Source: Anthostomella pinea
Lineage: Eukaryota > Ascomycota > Sordariomycetes > Xylariales > Xylariaceae
Assembly (NCBI GenBank): GCA_963556695.1
Contig: CAUWAG010000020.1
Location: 1,860,001-1,924,000, forward strand
Length of the DNA: 64,000 nucleotides
Direction of reading: 5' to 3'
In this document: positions 12,561 through 22,984 of the stretch, piece after piece
Layout of the letters: each line of letters begins with the position of its first letter
Numbering within the stretch: position 1 is the first letter of the stretch
Translations under genes and position numbers: made by a program
The notes under the pieces: model-generated
What the model saw: the letters and a program-made list of their open reading frames with translations, nothing else
What the model was told of the DNA's origin: nothing
Databases searched by the model: none

Positions 12561-12574
12561 TCCTGCAAGGATGA
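12561..12574. repeat. Target-site duplication of the LINE (14 bp)
   Basis: The 14-mer TCCTGCAAGGATGA is present here and perfectly repeated at 16239-16252. The pair delimits the LINE insertion exactly and shows that everything from 12575 to 16238, including the SINE-like tail, arrived as one unit. Confidence 0.95.
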
Positions 12575-12678
12575 TTGTTTGTTTGTTTGTTTGTTTTGTA
12601 TTTAACGTGGGGGGTAGCTCCTCAGTAGTGCAAACCACGCCTCCCAGAGCCTCTGCATCGCAGGGTTGTGGAGGTCTC
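12575..12678 (-). repeat. LINE 3' tail shared with the SINEs
   Basis: Reading on the minus strand, this segment ends in GCACTACTGAGGAGCTACCC, the CCCACGTTAAATACAAAAC block and an (AAAC)n run. It matches SINE copy 1 (10035-10137) almost base for base and SINE copy 2 (56545-56632) with more changes. This is the likely recognition site for the LINE reverse transcriptase. Confidence 0.9.
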
Positions 12679-15600
12679 AAGATAATAAGTACAGTCAGTC
12701 CCGCTCACGGGCCCATCCCCGTTGTTGCGGCGGTATGACCTTGGGGTCATCCATCTGGTCCTTCGAGAAAAGCTATCTATCGGGGACAGATTGTTGAAAA
12801 GAACTTGCTCTTCTTCACGAATTTTGCCCATTTTGTGCTCCTCTCCCCTAAGTATTATAAACAAGCTGTCCTAGGCGAGTACCTAGGCAGTAGCCGATTT
12901 TTTCCCAGTCTCTTACAAAAGAAAATATGTTGTGGTGTTTTTTTCTTACCACAACTGCAATGGTCATTTGAGTCTGTATGCCCAAAGCGTTCATGGTATC
13001 TGGCAAAGTCGCCATGTCCAGATCTGGCCGCTAGAAGTCTGTGTAAAGTACTCCTCTTAAAAGATATCAGGTCTCTTTTAGTTACTGCGTGTGAGTATAC
13101 TTCTTGATACCTAGATTCTGATTGGTCTTTCTACCATTGGTTGAACTCCTTTCTGCCCTTTCTTTTGAGATCTCTTTTGACCCAAGAGATTGTAGGAAGG
13201 CTTGTTGTGTCTGTTTCCAGCATGGCACCCTCTTTTGCTAATGTGTCGGCAGCTTCATTGCCATTAATATCTCTGTGTCCAGGAATCTACTTGACGGTCA
13301 CTCCAGGAGTGTGTGCTGTGGCAAGTTCTTGAAATCGTAGAAAAATATTCTGTGATGTCTCGGGTGGAGTCCCATTGAGCCCATCTACCACTGACGTGTT
13401 GTCCAGGCAGACATATAGCTGTTTTCTGTGTCCAATTGCCCTGGCTGCTGCAAGACCTTGGAGAGCACCATAGACTTCAGCATCTATTACTTCTGCTTGT
13501 AGAAGTCTAGCCTTTCCCCGGTATACTTCTTGAGTAGTGTTGCCTTTCCTGATGGTGTAACCCCATCCAGTGCGGGTTGTACCTTGGTCAACCAATTGTG
13601 ATCCATCTGAGTAGATGACAAGGTCAGTGTTCACATTTCTTTCCTGTAACCATTGCTTGAAGAGCTCTGTTTCTTTGTCTTTGTCTTTACGGACTGGGGG
13701 CTTCTTCCATGATAGCCTGGTAAGTGTTGGTCTCTGGAAGTCAGGGACTAGCTGGAAGCTCCTTTGTAGCCTTGTTGGATCCTTGCGAGCTTGTATTTGG
13801 AGCCTGCTAACAAGAGGGTGTCTCTGGTCTATTCGTCCTAGTCGGAGGCCGTGACGTCGTCATATTGACTCTGCAAGAACGCCAGCTGGGGGAATCTGCG
13901 ATTCAAAATGTAGGATATGCCCAGGGTATGTTTTCCAGACTGGCAAGATAGCCCTGATCGCCGTTCGTAGTACAGCATCTATTGTCCCAAGAAGCCCCTT
14001 AATGTGACATGTTGATGTCTCACCTGAGCTCCTGATTTTTTCGATTCCTGGGTACCAGGTCTCTAGGCCGTGTGTAAGAATAGGAATAACACGAGCTTTC
14101 ACAGCCCTCCTGGTTGATTTTACTGGGAGTCCCTTGACTGTGTTGCATAGTCCTCGAAGGTGATTTGCTACCCTACTAGCTTTCTTGGCCCAGTGAGAAA
14201 CATGAACTTTGAAGTTTAGTTTTCTATCCAGAAGGACACCTAGCTATCGCATAGAATGCTTAGCTATTTTGTTTATTGTCCTGTGGCAGACTGGAGGGTT
14301 GTCTGAGTTCTTTTTCTGTGAGAAGTGCATGATCTCGGTTTTGTTGGGGTCAAACTCAATAGCATTATTATGTCCCTATTAGTTAAGCAAATAAAGATTT
14401 TTAGAAGCCTCTGTAGTTGTTTCTTTAAGGTTCTTTCCAATACAGAGAGTTGCTAGGTTGTCTGCATATCCAAAGCGTCTTCTTTTCATGCCAAGTTGGG
14501 CACAGATTGGCTCGGTATACAGCATATAAAGGATTAGAGAGGCTGGTGAGCCTTGTGGTAGCCCACAAGTGAGAGCTTTTATATCGGTCATAATACCTTC
14601 AAACCGAACTCTTGTGGACCGCTCGGACATGAATGACTGGACCCATCTTATGAGAAAGCCCGGCCAGCCCTGTTCTCTCATGCGAACCACCAGCCGTCCC
14701 ATTAGGGCAGCATCAAAGGCCCTTTTCACATCTGACGTGACTACTGTTGCAACAAGGCCTTGATCGAGGGCCTGCTCAATATCGTGTATGAGTGCAGCTA
14801 CCAGATCAGTGGCAGAGCGCTTTGGTAGAGCTCCAAATTGTTGTGGAGCTAGAATTCTAAGTTTGACAATAAACCAGGTAATTCTTTTTGTGATGAATCG
14901 TTCTAGGCCTTTGCCAAGACACGACAATAGCGATATTGGTCTGTAGGCCCTGGGATTGCAGTAGTCTTTCTTTCCTGGTTTTGGGATCATCACCACCTCA
15001 GCTGCTTTGAATGGTTTAGGGTGGTGTCTAATCTGTAGGCAGGTCTGGAAAAGGGCTCTGATATGTTCACCAATGACCAGCCAGCAAGCTTTCAGAGTCC
15101 GTACTGTGAGGGTGTCTATTCCCGGGGAGTTGCTCTTGGTTCCTAGAGTGCACCCTTCAGCCTCTTCCAGTCCGACATGGTATTCAAGGGGGATGTATGG
15201 CTTAGGTTGTATGATCTGCGCAGACCAGGGGTCGATGATATCGTTGTCTGAAGTACTTCGTTCAAGCGTGGCTGAGCGTAGTGCATTTGCCTTGCTCTCT
15301 TGTGATTCGAATATTTGGTCTCCTATGATGATTGGAAGGGAACACAGTCCTGCTGATAACTTGTGCCAAGAGACGATTCTCTATAGGTCCTTTGGCTCAG
15401 TTGCTGAATTGATTAGAGTCTGCCAGTACTCTCTCTTAGCTTTGCGAACCACGCGACGAAATTCCCGTCGGGCTGAATTCCGCCCTTCTTGACTTGTAGT
15501 CTGTTTGGAAAGGACTCTGTATGTCTGAATAGCTGATTTATAGTCATCATTCCACCAAGCAGTGGGCCTAGATTGACGGGGCTTCTTGCCCACTGTCCTG

Positions 15601-16238
15601 ATACAGCCTTGAATCATATTGATCAAGCTTTGTGTAAAGGTATCCACCTGGCCAGGGGATACACCCAGCCGGGGGAGTTCATGAATCCTGGTTTGGACAT
15701 TGTCTGCCAGCTCTTGTAGTTTATCATCCGGTACTATCCAATGATTGGCCTTAAGAACTCGGTCCCGATCTCCCTGAATTGGAATGACTATTCGTAATGT
15801 CTCATGATCTGAGGTGCACTGAAGTGCATCATTGACTGAGGCTTCAGCCATGGGGACATCTGAGAACACCAGATCTAGTACATTTCTGTCATCATGTGTT
15901 GGAACATCTGGTTCAGAAATCAGATCCAGTCCATGATCTGCCATAGTCTGTGCAAGTATGACACCACCATGATATCCTGGATTGCTTGAGTCCCAGGATA
16001 TATCGCCAGCATTGAAATCTCCAGCTATAACGCAGCCAAAAGGTGGAGTCCATACTTCCAGAATGTCATTCACTTCTTGTGGGTTGTCACAAGGCCGGTA
16101 GACACTGGCAAATATAATGCCTTGTACCTTGACCCAGGTGATGTCTCGTGTAGCATAGGGCCGAAGTTGATCCGCTTGAAGGTGTTTTCTCACATAGATG
16201 AGAGATCTGGGCCGTGTACTGTCGCTGTCCCAGGAATC
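12575..16238 (-). mobile_element. 5'-truncated LINE retrotransposon (Tad1-like)
   Basis: A non-LTR retrotransposon on the minus strand. Its 5' end (16238) starts inside the apurinic endonuclease domain, so ORF1 and the beginning of ORF2 are missing. Domains in order: endonuclease (16193-15381, with VIAGDFNAGDISWDSS and CTSDHETLRIVIP), reverse transcriptase (14996-14379, YRPISLLSCLGKG, TSDVKRAFDAAL, LPQGSPAS, FGYADN), RNase H (13634-13287, IYSDGSQ, AEVYGAL, CLDNTSVV) with IPGHRDINGNEAAD after it, and a C-terminal Cys-His cluster (CSCGKKKTPQHIFFC) near 12930. All pieces are in one frame, interrupted by at least seven stop codons and no frameshift. The polymerase box reads YADN rather than YADD. 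The last 100 bp or so match the SINE 3' end. It is clearly dead. Perfect 14-bp target-site duplications flank it. Confidence 0.93.
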
Positions 16239-16252
16239 TCCTGCAAGGATGA

Positions 16253-16698
16253 GGTATTAGAACTCACATGCAAGGATTCGTAGGCTGCCGCCTCGAAGTT
16301 CCAGAGCAGCCCATCCCAGTAGATGACTGCATGGGCTTGGTTGATGGCCTCTTTATCCCTGAAGTTCATGACCGTGTCGATTCCGTGACTCCAAGCTCTT
16401 GCAGCCCGGTTGAATCGAAGTTTAAAGTCGGCAAAGGAGCTGGCTGCCAATGATATCGCAGTCGTTCGTAATCCGGCTTCGCCCGTTGGCACTTGAGGCC
16501 GACACCCTTCTGGTCGGCTATGACCAACACACCATTCTCGCCGCCGTCTATCTGACTCTTATACCCAGGGAGGACTATGCCGCGGTTGTTCAGGATGTAC
16601 ATATACACAGGGGCTTTGGTAGCGTCGGAGTCTTCGGGGAGGTCAACCACAGTAAGGTCAGTGCGCTGGGTCGTGTCTGTGTAGTCAGAGACAGACAT
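16253..16698 (-). pseudogene. 5' part of a host gene split by the LINE
   Basis: The ATG at 16698 opens a frame (MSVSDYTDTTQR, then PVYMYILNNRGIVLPGYKSQ) that stays coding-like to about 16450. There the sensible reading moves to another frame (ADFKLRFNRAARAWSHGIDT, HAVIYWDGLLWNFEAAAYES) and runs into the LINE target site. A single missing base between about 16400 and 16490 would join the two frames. The frame then continues into 12560-12326 beyond the LINE. Family unknown. The gene is broken twice: by the frameshift and by the 3.7-kb insertion. Confidence 0.55.
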
Positions 16699-16904
16699 GA
16701 TGTGGGCGTGTGTGGGGAGTCGTTCGTGATTTGCTGTGGCCTGCGTCGAGTGAAGGATGGTCGAATTGTGTAATGGTCGAATTGCGTTATAGCCGAGTCC
16801 CAGGAGACCTCTTCTGCGAGGGCGGATACTGATATTTATCTTCAAATGGTAGTTCCATGGACTCGTAATCGACTCGACGGATGACGGGACGCAGCCATTC
16901 ACCT

Positions 16905-19476
16905 CTTGGATAGCTAGTCACTTTCTCCCTCTGTCACACGATGGCGAACAAATACATATCCTCGAGTCCTTGAAACACCATAATCCAGCAATCATGGTAG
17001 CAAACAACGTTCCACGCACTTGTCGACCAGTCATTCACCGCTCATGCTGGTAGTTGGAAACTTTTCGACGCATACAATGAGTGCAAGATTTACATTACCT
17101 TTCCTTCCCGTAGACCAATGTTTCTGCATGCTGTCATAGTTGTCATTTACTGGTCAAGTGTCAAACATTGGGGCTCGGAAGCACCGTGATGAAGCATGCG
17201 CATTCCCAAGCTCATTCGCCGACCCAGCCAGCTTCATTACATAGGGTAAAGTTATGGAGCTATTCCCAGCCTCCCACATTGCCCATAATCTCATACTCAA
17301 TCGTAGTAGGGGCTCTTAAGGCGTCATAGATCCGACCTCCAACGTACCATGGAAGCAGCATTAAGTCGGCAAACTTCCTGATACCAGGGCGCGCTGTGAC
17401 TGTTCACCTGATGGACGGTTGCTCATCGTCGTCCCGTGTCACAGAACGGCGCCGTGCGAACAAAGCAAGGGCCCACCGTATATATATGTAGGACTCATCC
17501 GAAGCCAATCTGCAGACTCCTCAGCAGACATCATTGGCAATCTTCCTGGCCTGTAATTCACAGCTTGGGCTGCGCGTTCGGGATTGTGGCCTCTGAGAAT
17601 GAGTGACAGACCCACGGCTCCTGTATTGACCGCCTTCGTCATTCACCGAAAGCATCGTCGAAATTATGCGCCTTCCCATGCTCCTCCTCCTTGACTGCCT
17701 CCGAGTGCCCATCCGTTCCGACCGGCCGCAAATGAAGCGGCATTCACACAGTCGGCCAACCTTCAACCTACCATGGACGCTGTATTGAGTCAGCGGACTC
17801 CCTGGCCAACATCATGACTGAATCATTGAGCCTTATTCAGTGTTGATAGCATGTCCCCGTGCATTCCATTCCCCCATCTGGCTGATCAAGACACCGAGGA
17901 CTTCTGCAAAGGCCCAAATCCTGGCAGGATGCCTTCTCGAGACCAACATTGTTCTGCAGCTGGTCGGCCTCAAGCTCTTTTCATAGTCGATGTGCCTCAC
18001 TCGAAGCGTGCGAGGCAAGGTTCGTCGTCGTCGCAAATGTGTGTGAAGACTCGTTCGACTGTGCCTTCATTGTGCCTTAGGAGACCGTCTCTACCGTAAC
18101 CCGGCGGGCTGGTTCGGGTTGTCTGTGCTGAAGCTCGAACTGGAGCTGGTTGGTGGCCGGGCTCCTACTCATCGTGCACTTTCTGAATGGCGACGAGGAC
18201 GCCTTCGGGGAAGCCCATCATATGCCATGGGCGCTTGAACTGGTCTATAGCGGCCGGGGTAGATGGGAAGAGACACAAACCAGGAGCAGCGTGTCCTTCT
18301 CTAGGCTGGAATGTGGCAATAATAACATCTTCTCGCATGTATCTGTGAGACGACCGAATGGGTCGGCCGGGCATGTGATTGATGATGAGAGTGTTCGAAG
18401 CGTAAGAAGCCCGACCGAAGAATCGATGGGTAACCCCCGGGGGCGATATTGCCTGTGGAATACGTGGCAGGCGAGTAATGAGCATCGCAATGTTACCAGA
18501 GGATGGTGCACCTTACTGATACATCATTTCGCCGCAGATGCTATACGTCCAGCCACTCCGGCTCAGGTCGTCAGTCTTCTCGTCTGCGTTTGGCCTGGGG
18601 ATGTTGACACAGGGGGTAGTCAGTAGTCCACAAGTTGTTGCACACAGCAAGATGGTATGGGCGGTGCCATGCGAAGTTGACGAACACCGGCCCCCCAAAC
18701 CCTATTCAGAGTACGAAGCTGAAACCTGGCAGGATAGTCGTCGCAATGAGATACTGTAGAGACTGTATTCGAACCGAAGACGAACCGTTCTGATGACGTG
18801 TGTGAGCTTCGAGTCTGTGAGTGACACCGTCTTTCGTTTCGCGTAGGTCACTTCCGAACTGCTCTATGCGGCGCTCAATCCTAATGTCGGCGATGGGCGC
18901 CAGCAGGCCAAGGACGAACTCGTAAGAGCATTCCGATTATGATCCAACACGGTCAGACCCCTTGATCCGTCGGTCATCTTGCTATGGAACTTTTCCAGCA
19001 CATGGACTCTTGCAGCTAAAACGAATCGGGGATGACAGGACGGCGGCACAATGTTTGCCCTGGGCCTCAATCCTGTGGTGGCTCATGGTCCAATTCTCCC
19101 CCCTGGCGGTGGTGCCACCGTCGCGCGAGGAGGATCCCAGCGCCGCGGACCTGAGCTGCCAGGGCCTACGCGCTGCCAAACCTGCAGCACCGCATTTCGG
19201 AGTGGCCCGAGAATCACCCCATCAGTCGGTCACACTCTCGTGACCAGCGAAAGAATCCGGGGCAGAATCAAGCAGCGCCATAATGGCCAAATGGATTTAT
19301 ATCTGTGTACGGTCTTGTTGTCTCACTCGAAACGGCCTCAGTGTTTCACTACAGACATCAGCATCCAACCAAATCAAACCCTCAACTTCCAAGTCACACA
19401 CATTCTCGGCTACCAACCGTCACCGGTGTTACCTACGTCTTACCCGGTAACAACATCACACCACACCATCGCCAAT
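16905..19476. other. Gene-poor stretch, no supported gene
   Basis: Only scattered open frames of about 60-190 codons on both strands, none with a domain or consistent splice structure. Frames at 18150-18626 (plus) and 18165-18485 (minus) are the longest that could hide decayed exons, but I could not place either in a family. Confidence 0.45.
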
Positions 19477-19851
19477 ATGCCCGCCTTACACACCACAATG
19501 CACGCAGCTGCAAGGGTCCAGCCCGCTACCCAATTACACGCACTACCGAAATCCGGCGCTGTAGCCTCCAAGTACGTCTCCGCCGCAACCATCCAACCTC
19601 CCGACCTTCCTTCATGATCTCTAAACTGACAGAACTATAGGGCTCTGTCAATATTAGCCACCGCCGCTTCCGCATTCGCCGTCATCTCGTACGTCACGTA
19701 CACGTTGAACAAGGACTCGTCTGAGATGGACCGCATCTTCGCCCAGCAGAACACTCCCGAGGTCGAGGCGGCGCGGAAGCGAGACCTGCTGGTCGACACG
19801 TACGGGGACCCTCGCAACAGCCTCATGAACATCCTGGGGTGGTCGAAGTAG
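19477..19851 (+). CDS. Small single-pass membrane protein
   Basis: A 101-aa protein in two exons, 19477-19571 and 19641-19851, with a 69-bp intron (GTACGT to ACTATAG). Residues about 34-50 (SILATAASAFAVISYVTYT) form one hydrophobic helix. The N-terminal 30 residues contain basic and few acidic residues, so a mitochondrial location is possible. The C-terminal part is soluble and charged (PEVEAARKRDLLVDTYGD). The clean splice phase and the conserved-looking C-terminal half suggest a real gene. I do not recognise the family. Confidence 0.6.
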
Positions 19852-20967
19852 TGGAACATCGGCATCTTCTGTACCTCTTTCCCTTTGTCGGCTGGGGCGT
19901 TTGGGCAGCATCTCGGAGCAATGGGCGGAGGTAATCACACGATTCTCGTTTCTGGCCGTTCTGTGGACAGGCTTACACTGTATATACCTTGTGAACTTGA
20001 ATCTCAAAAGCTAATCTGTCATCATCTGTCAATGCCTAAGGGTTGGGGCATGCTTGCGGCGGTCGTGAATACCTCAAACTGTTTTGCGTCAGCTGACAAT
20101 ACCGCCGGCACCACGAATGAAGTATTACTTAGCGTGGCCTGACTTTAGAGCACTCGGGTGCTCCTTATCATTATATTAGAACTTTCTCGGTAATCGGGCC
20201 TGGCTCATAGCGCCGCAGATACCTAGACAGGATTCGCGACTTTAGGCGATGGATGCGATACCCTGTCTACCATGAGGTCACCAGTCCCGGAATGAAGTGC
20301 GCACAGCCTGATGATGTCTCTATCTCTGGGCTTTTGGCATTCTAATCCTTAGGACACCCGGACCCTTATTGAGCCTCATGCGTACATAGCACGGTCGCTC
20401 GTATATGACTTGGAGGAAACGTAGGGTCGCGAAGGGGCTATACTTGCGCCCCTAGTTTCTTGATGGAAGTTCCTACTAGAGGCACGCCGTCTCTCTCGAA
20501 GGACCATAAACCTCTATATATAGAGGCTGGTGCCTCTGCCTACATATGGTGGTAAGTTCCGATATATTTATATAATAATACATGCGATCAATTGCCTAAA
20601 TCGATAAGATCCCACTGTCTTTTCACTCCTGCCAATCCCCAAAGGAACTGCAACCTGTAACATTTCTCTCAGTGATGTCACCTGTCGTCCCCGTTGGTAT
20701 TGCGGTGCCTTCAGGTAACTTATTACAAGCGTGGTCGGCAACGCTGATAGACCACATGGTTTACTTCTCCAGATCAGTCTAAGTCCCCTCTCTTTCTTAC
20801 CGCCAACCCCAGCATTCAGAATCTTTGCGATCGCGACCTCCGAGATACATTCAAGACATCTTGCCGCACGGGCAGTTTCCGTACGCCCAGCAGCCAGAGA
20901 ACCGGAGTCTTCGGTCTTCTTTCTTCCCCCTTACTCCGTGCGACCGCCACTACCAGCTGCCTGGAAT
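19852..20967. other. Intergenic region with a small inverted repeat
   Basis: No supported gene. It contains the inverted repeat at 20478-20537 and should hold the promoter of the downstream secreted-protein gene. Confidence 0.5.
20478..20537. repeat. Nested inverted repeat (hairpin-forming)
   Basis: Outer arms AGAGGCAC (20478-20485) and GTGCCTCT (20530-20537) enclose a perfect 16-bp palindrome CCTCTATATATAGAGG (20511-20526). It could extrude as a hairpin, or be a remnant of a miniature inverted-repeat element. No flanking duplication is evident. Confidence 0.5.
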
Positions 20968-21627
20968 ATGAGGTGGCCACGTGTCCTGGCTATCGGGCTA
21001 CATGTACTCCATAGCTATGGTGCATCCGCCAGGACCGCGCCCACGAGCCGGCGGTCTCTAGACACACGTGAAGATGAAATCCCCGAGGAGTGCATCGTCC
21101 TGCCAGCCTGTGCGCTACCAACGGCGCGGAGGAGCGCCAAGTTCCGGCGGGACAGCGACTGCTCGACACAGGCCTTCAAGAAGTGCCGGGTCAACCTCAA
21201 CACCGAGACGGAAGTCATGGCCGATAGCGGCAACGACAGCGAGGACGAGAGGGAGATTCTGAAGATGGTTTATGTCACCATACCGTTCTTGAGCCTGGAC
21301 ACCATCCGCGCCTACGCCAGCGGCAAGCAGACCGACCAGTCCAACCAGGAGACGAGCGAACTGGCCCAGCTCTGGCGACAAGAGTACACAAAAGAGAACG
21401 GCGACGACCACGACTTCAAGGAGAACGCGGGAAAGCTCAAGAAGAAGTACAAGAGCCCAAGTGAGTTTGCCAAGAAGTGGGCGGGCAAGCTGTCGGGCAG
21501 CGACAAGCTCAGGAGTAATCAGGGCTCCACGGGTAGGCTCGCCTTGGCGCTCGCATTAGGCTTAGAGGCGACGTTAAACGTCGTGTTAATTATTTTGTGG
21601 GTTGTGATTATGATTTTGGGGGCTTGA
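20968..21627 (+). CDS. Secreted or membrane-tailed hypothetical protein
   Basis: From the ATG at 20968 the protein has 219 aa and starts with a signal-peptide-like segment (RVLAIGLHVLHSYGASA). Four cysteines lie in the first half (EECIVLPAC and DCSTQAFKKC), as in small secreted proteins. The middle is highly charged (SGNDSEDEREI, ENAGKLKKKYKSPSEFAKKW). The C-terminus is strongly hydrophobic (LNVVLIILWVVIMILGA), so it is either a tail anchor or, less likely, a GPI-addition signal. A longer start at 20731 would place 79 extra residues before the signal peptide and is disfavoured. Single exon. No family recognised. Confidence 0.5.
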   Translation: MRWPRVLAIGLHVLHSYGASARTAPTSRRSLDTREDEIPEECIVLPACALPTARRSAKFRRDSDCSTQAFKKCRVNLNTETEVMADSGNDSEDEREILKMVYVTIPFLSLDTIRAYASGKQTDQSNQETSELAQLWRQEYTKENGDDHDFKENAGKLKKKYKSPSEFAKKWAGKLSGSDKLRSNQGSTGRLALALALGLEATLNVVLIILWVVIMILGA

Positions 21628-22984
21628 AATTCACTTTGGGGTTCGTCCAATATGTACGACACAGGACTTTGAACATGGAATGGATACTACCAATATTCCC
21701 ACGACCTGGTGTCTGGAAAGCTCAAATCGTAATTCAAGTCGTGCAAAACTTCAGTCATGCATAAAGTTGTTTTCGATCGGGTCTATACAGCGGAAGTTAA
21801 AAAGTGTGAGCGCCTATGTACGTCGCTACGAACTAAAGGAAGAACCATACGATCTATACTTAACTCGGGCTTTCCGAGGCCCCCTTATTAACGCTTTGAG
21901 GGCATGTCAAGTTTATATGCTTGAGTTGTTTTATTAAGAGTTCGTTCTTCGGATGTGGTGTCTTGTGAACTGGCACAGCCGCCCTGATTGTCGCTGTCCG
22001 GATCGCTTCAACCTCTGCTGCTACGATTCGGCCCAGGCAGACAGAGCATGAGATGACCGTAGTATGAGTTAAGTGTGCGGCGATGGGCTTCGCTGATGAT
22101 GCAGAGCCCACCCTGGCTTGAGCTAAGTTCCAACCCTCCTCCCTTGCCCGCCCGTTCCTCAGTCCGCCTGAACATCACGGGCTTTCCGCGACGACAATAT
22201 CACCCCAAAAGCAACGTCGCCCGCAAAGTTGTCAGCCGACCGCCGCACGGCAGGACAGGCCGTCCGGACCGAACACCGAATCAAGGCCCGCGAGGTTCTG
22301 CCTGCAAGACAACCCTAGAACCAGAACACCAGGCTGGGCGCTGCTAACGCGCGTCGACATCACGGCTACGCTTTTCGGCCTCTTACTTACAGCGCGCATA
22401 CGGCATTCACCGACGGGGTTTATCTATTTGCAAGGAGGAGAGTTCAGTCTTGTGCCAGTCCGAGAGTCCAAAAACAGGTCTGGTAATAGTACGATGTTCA
22501 ACGTGAGCGGCGCACCTAGAATATCCTGGCGTCCGGTGAAAGGTCAGCGCCCGGCTCACAACGACCAGTTCCAGACAACGGTGGAAAGGGGAACCCGATT
22601 GTCGACAGACAACACCACGTACGACGACGCAATACAATCAGACGATGCCCCAGACTGGACTCCGTCACGTAATCTCGTCTTGTGGCACCCGTTTGTGAGT
22701 CGACAAGACAACACCACGTACGACGACGTGATACAGTAAGACGACACCACGGACCGGGTCTCATCCCAGGTTTTCGTGTATGACGCTGCCTCGTCGTGTC
22801 GATGGCAGTGAATAGCAACCAAAGACGATAACCCCCCATCGCTAAGCTTAGATGGCAGGAGCCATCCGTACCCAACAGATCCATAGAATCTTAGTGCTCG
22901 GGACAGATTCAAAGCCCGATGGATACCCAGATCAATCAATCAGATACCTCGAAGTGTCGAATGATTTTTGTTCATTGCCTCCCC
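21628..22984. other. Intergenic region with an imperfect direct repeat
   Basis: No supported gene. The block ACAACACCACGTACGACGAC occurs twice (about 22609 and 22707) within an imperfect direct repeat about 95 bp apart. The remainder shows only short frames. Confidence 0.45.

Noticed and set aside
18165..18485. Decayed cytochrome P450 on the minus strand
   Set aside because: The PPGVTHR-like words are suggestive only; no heme-binding FxxGxRxCxG or ExxR motif can be found nearby.
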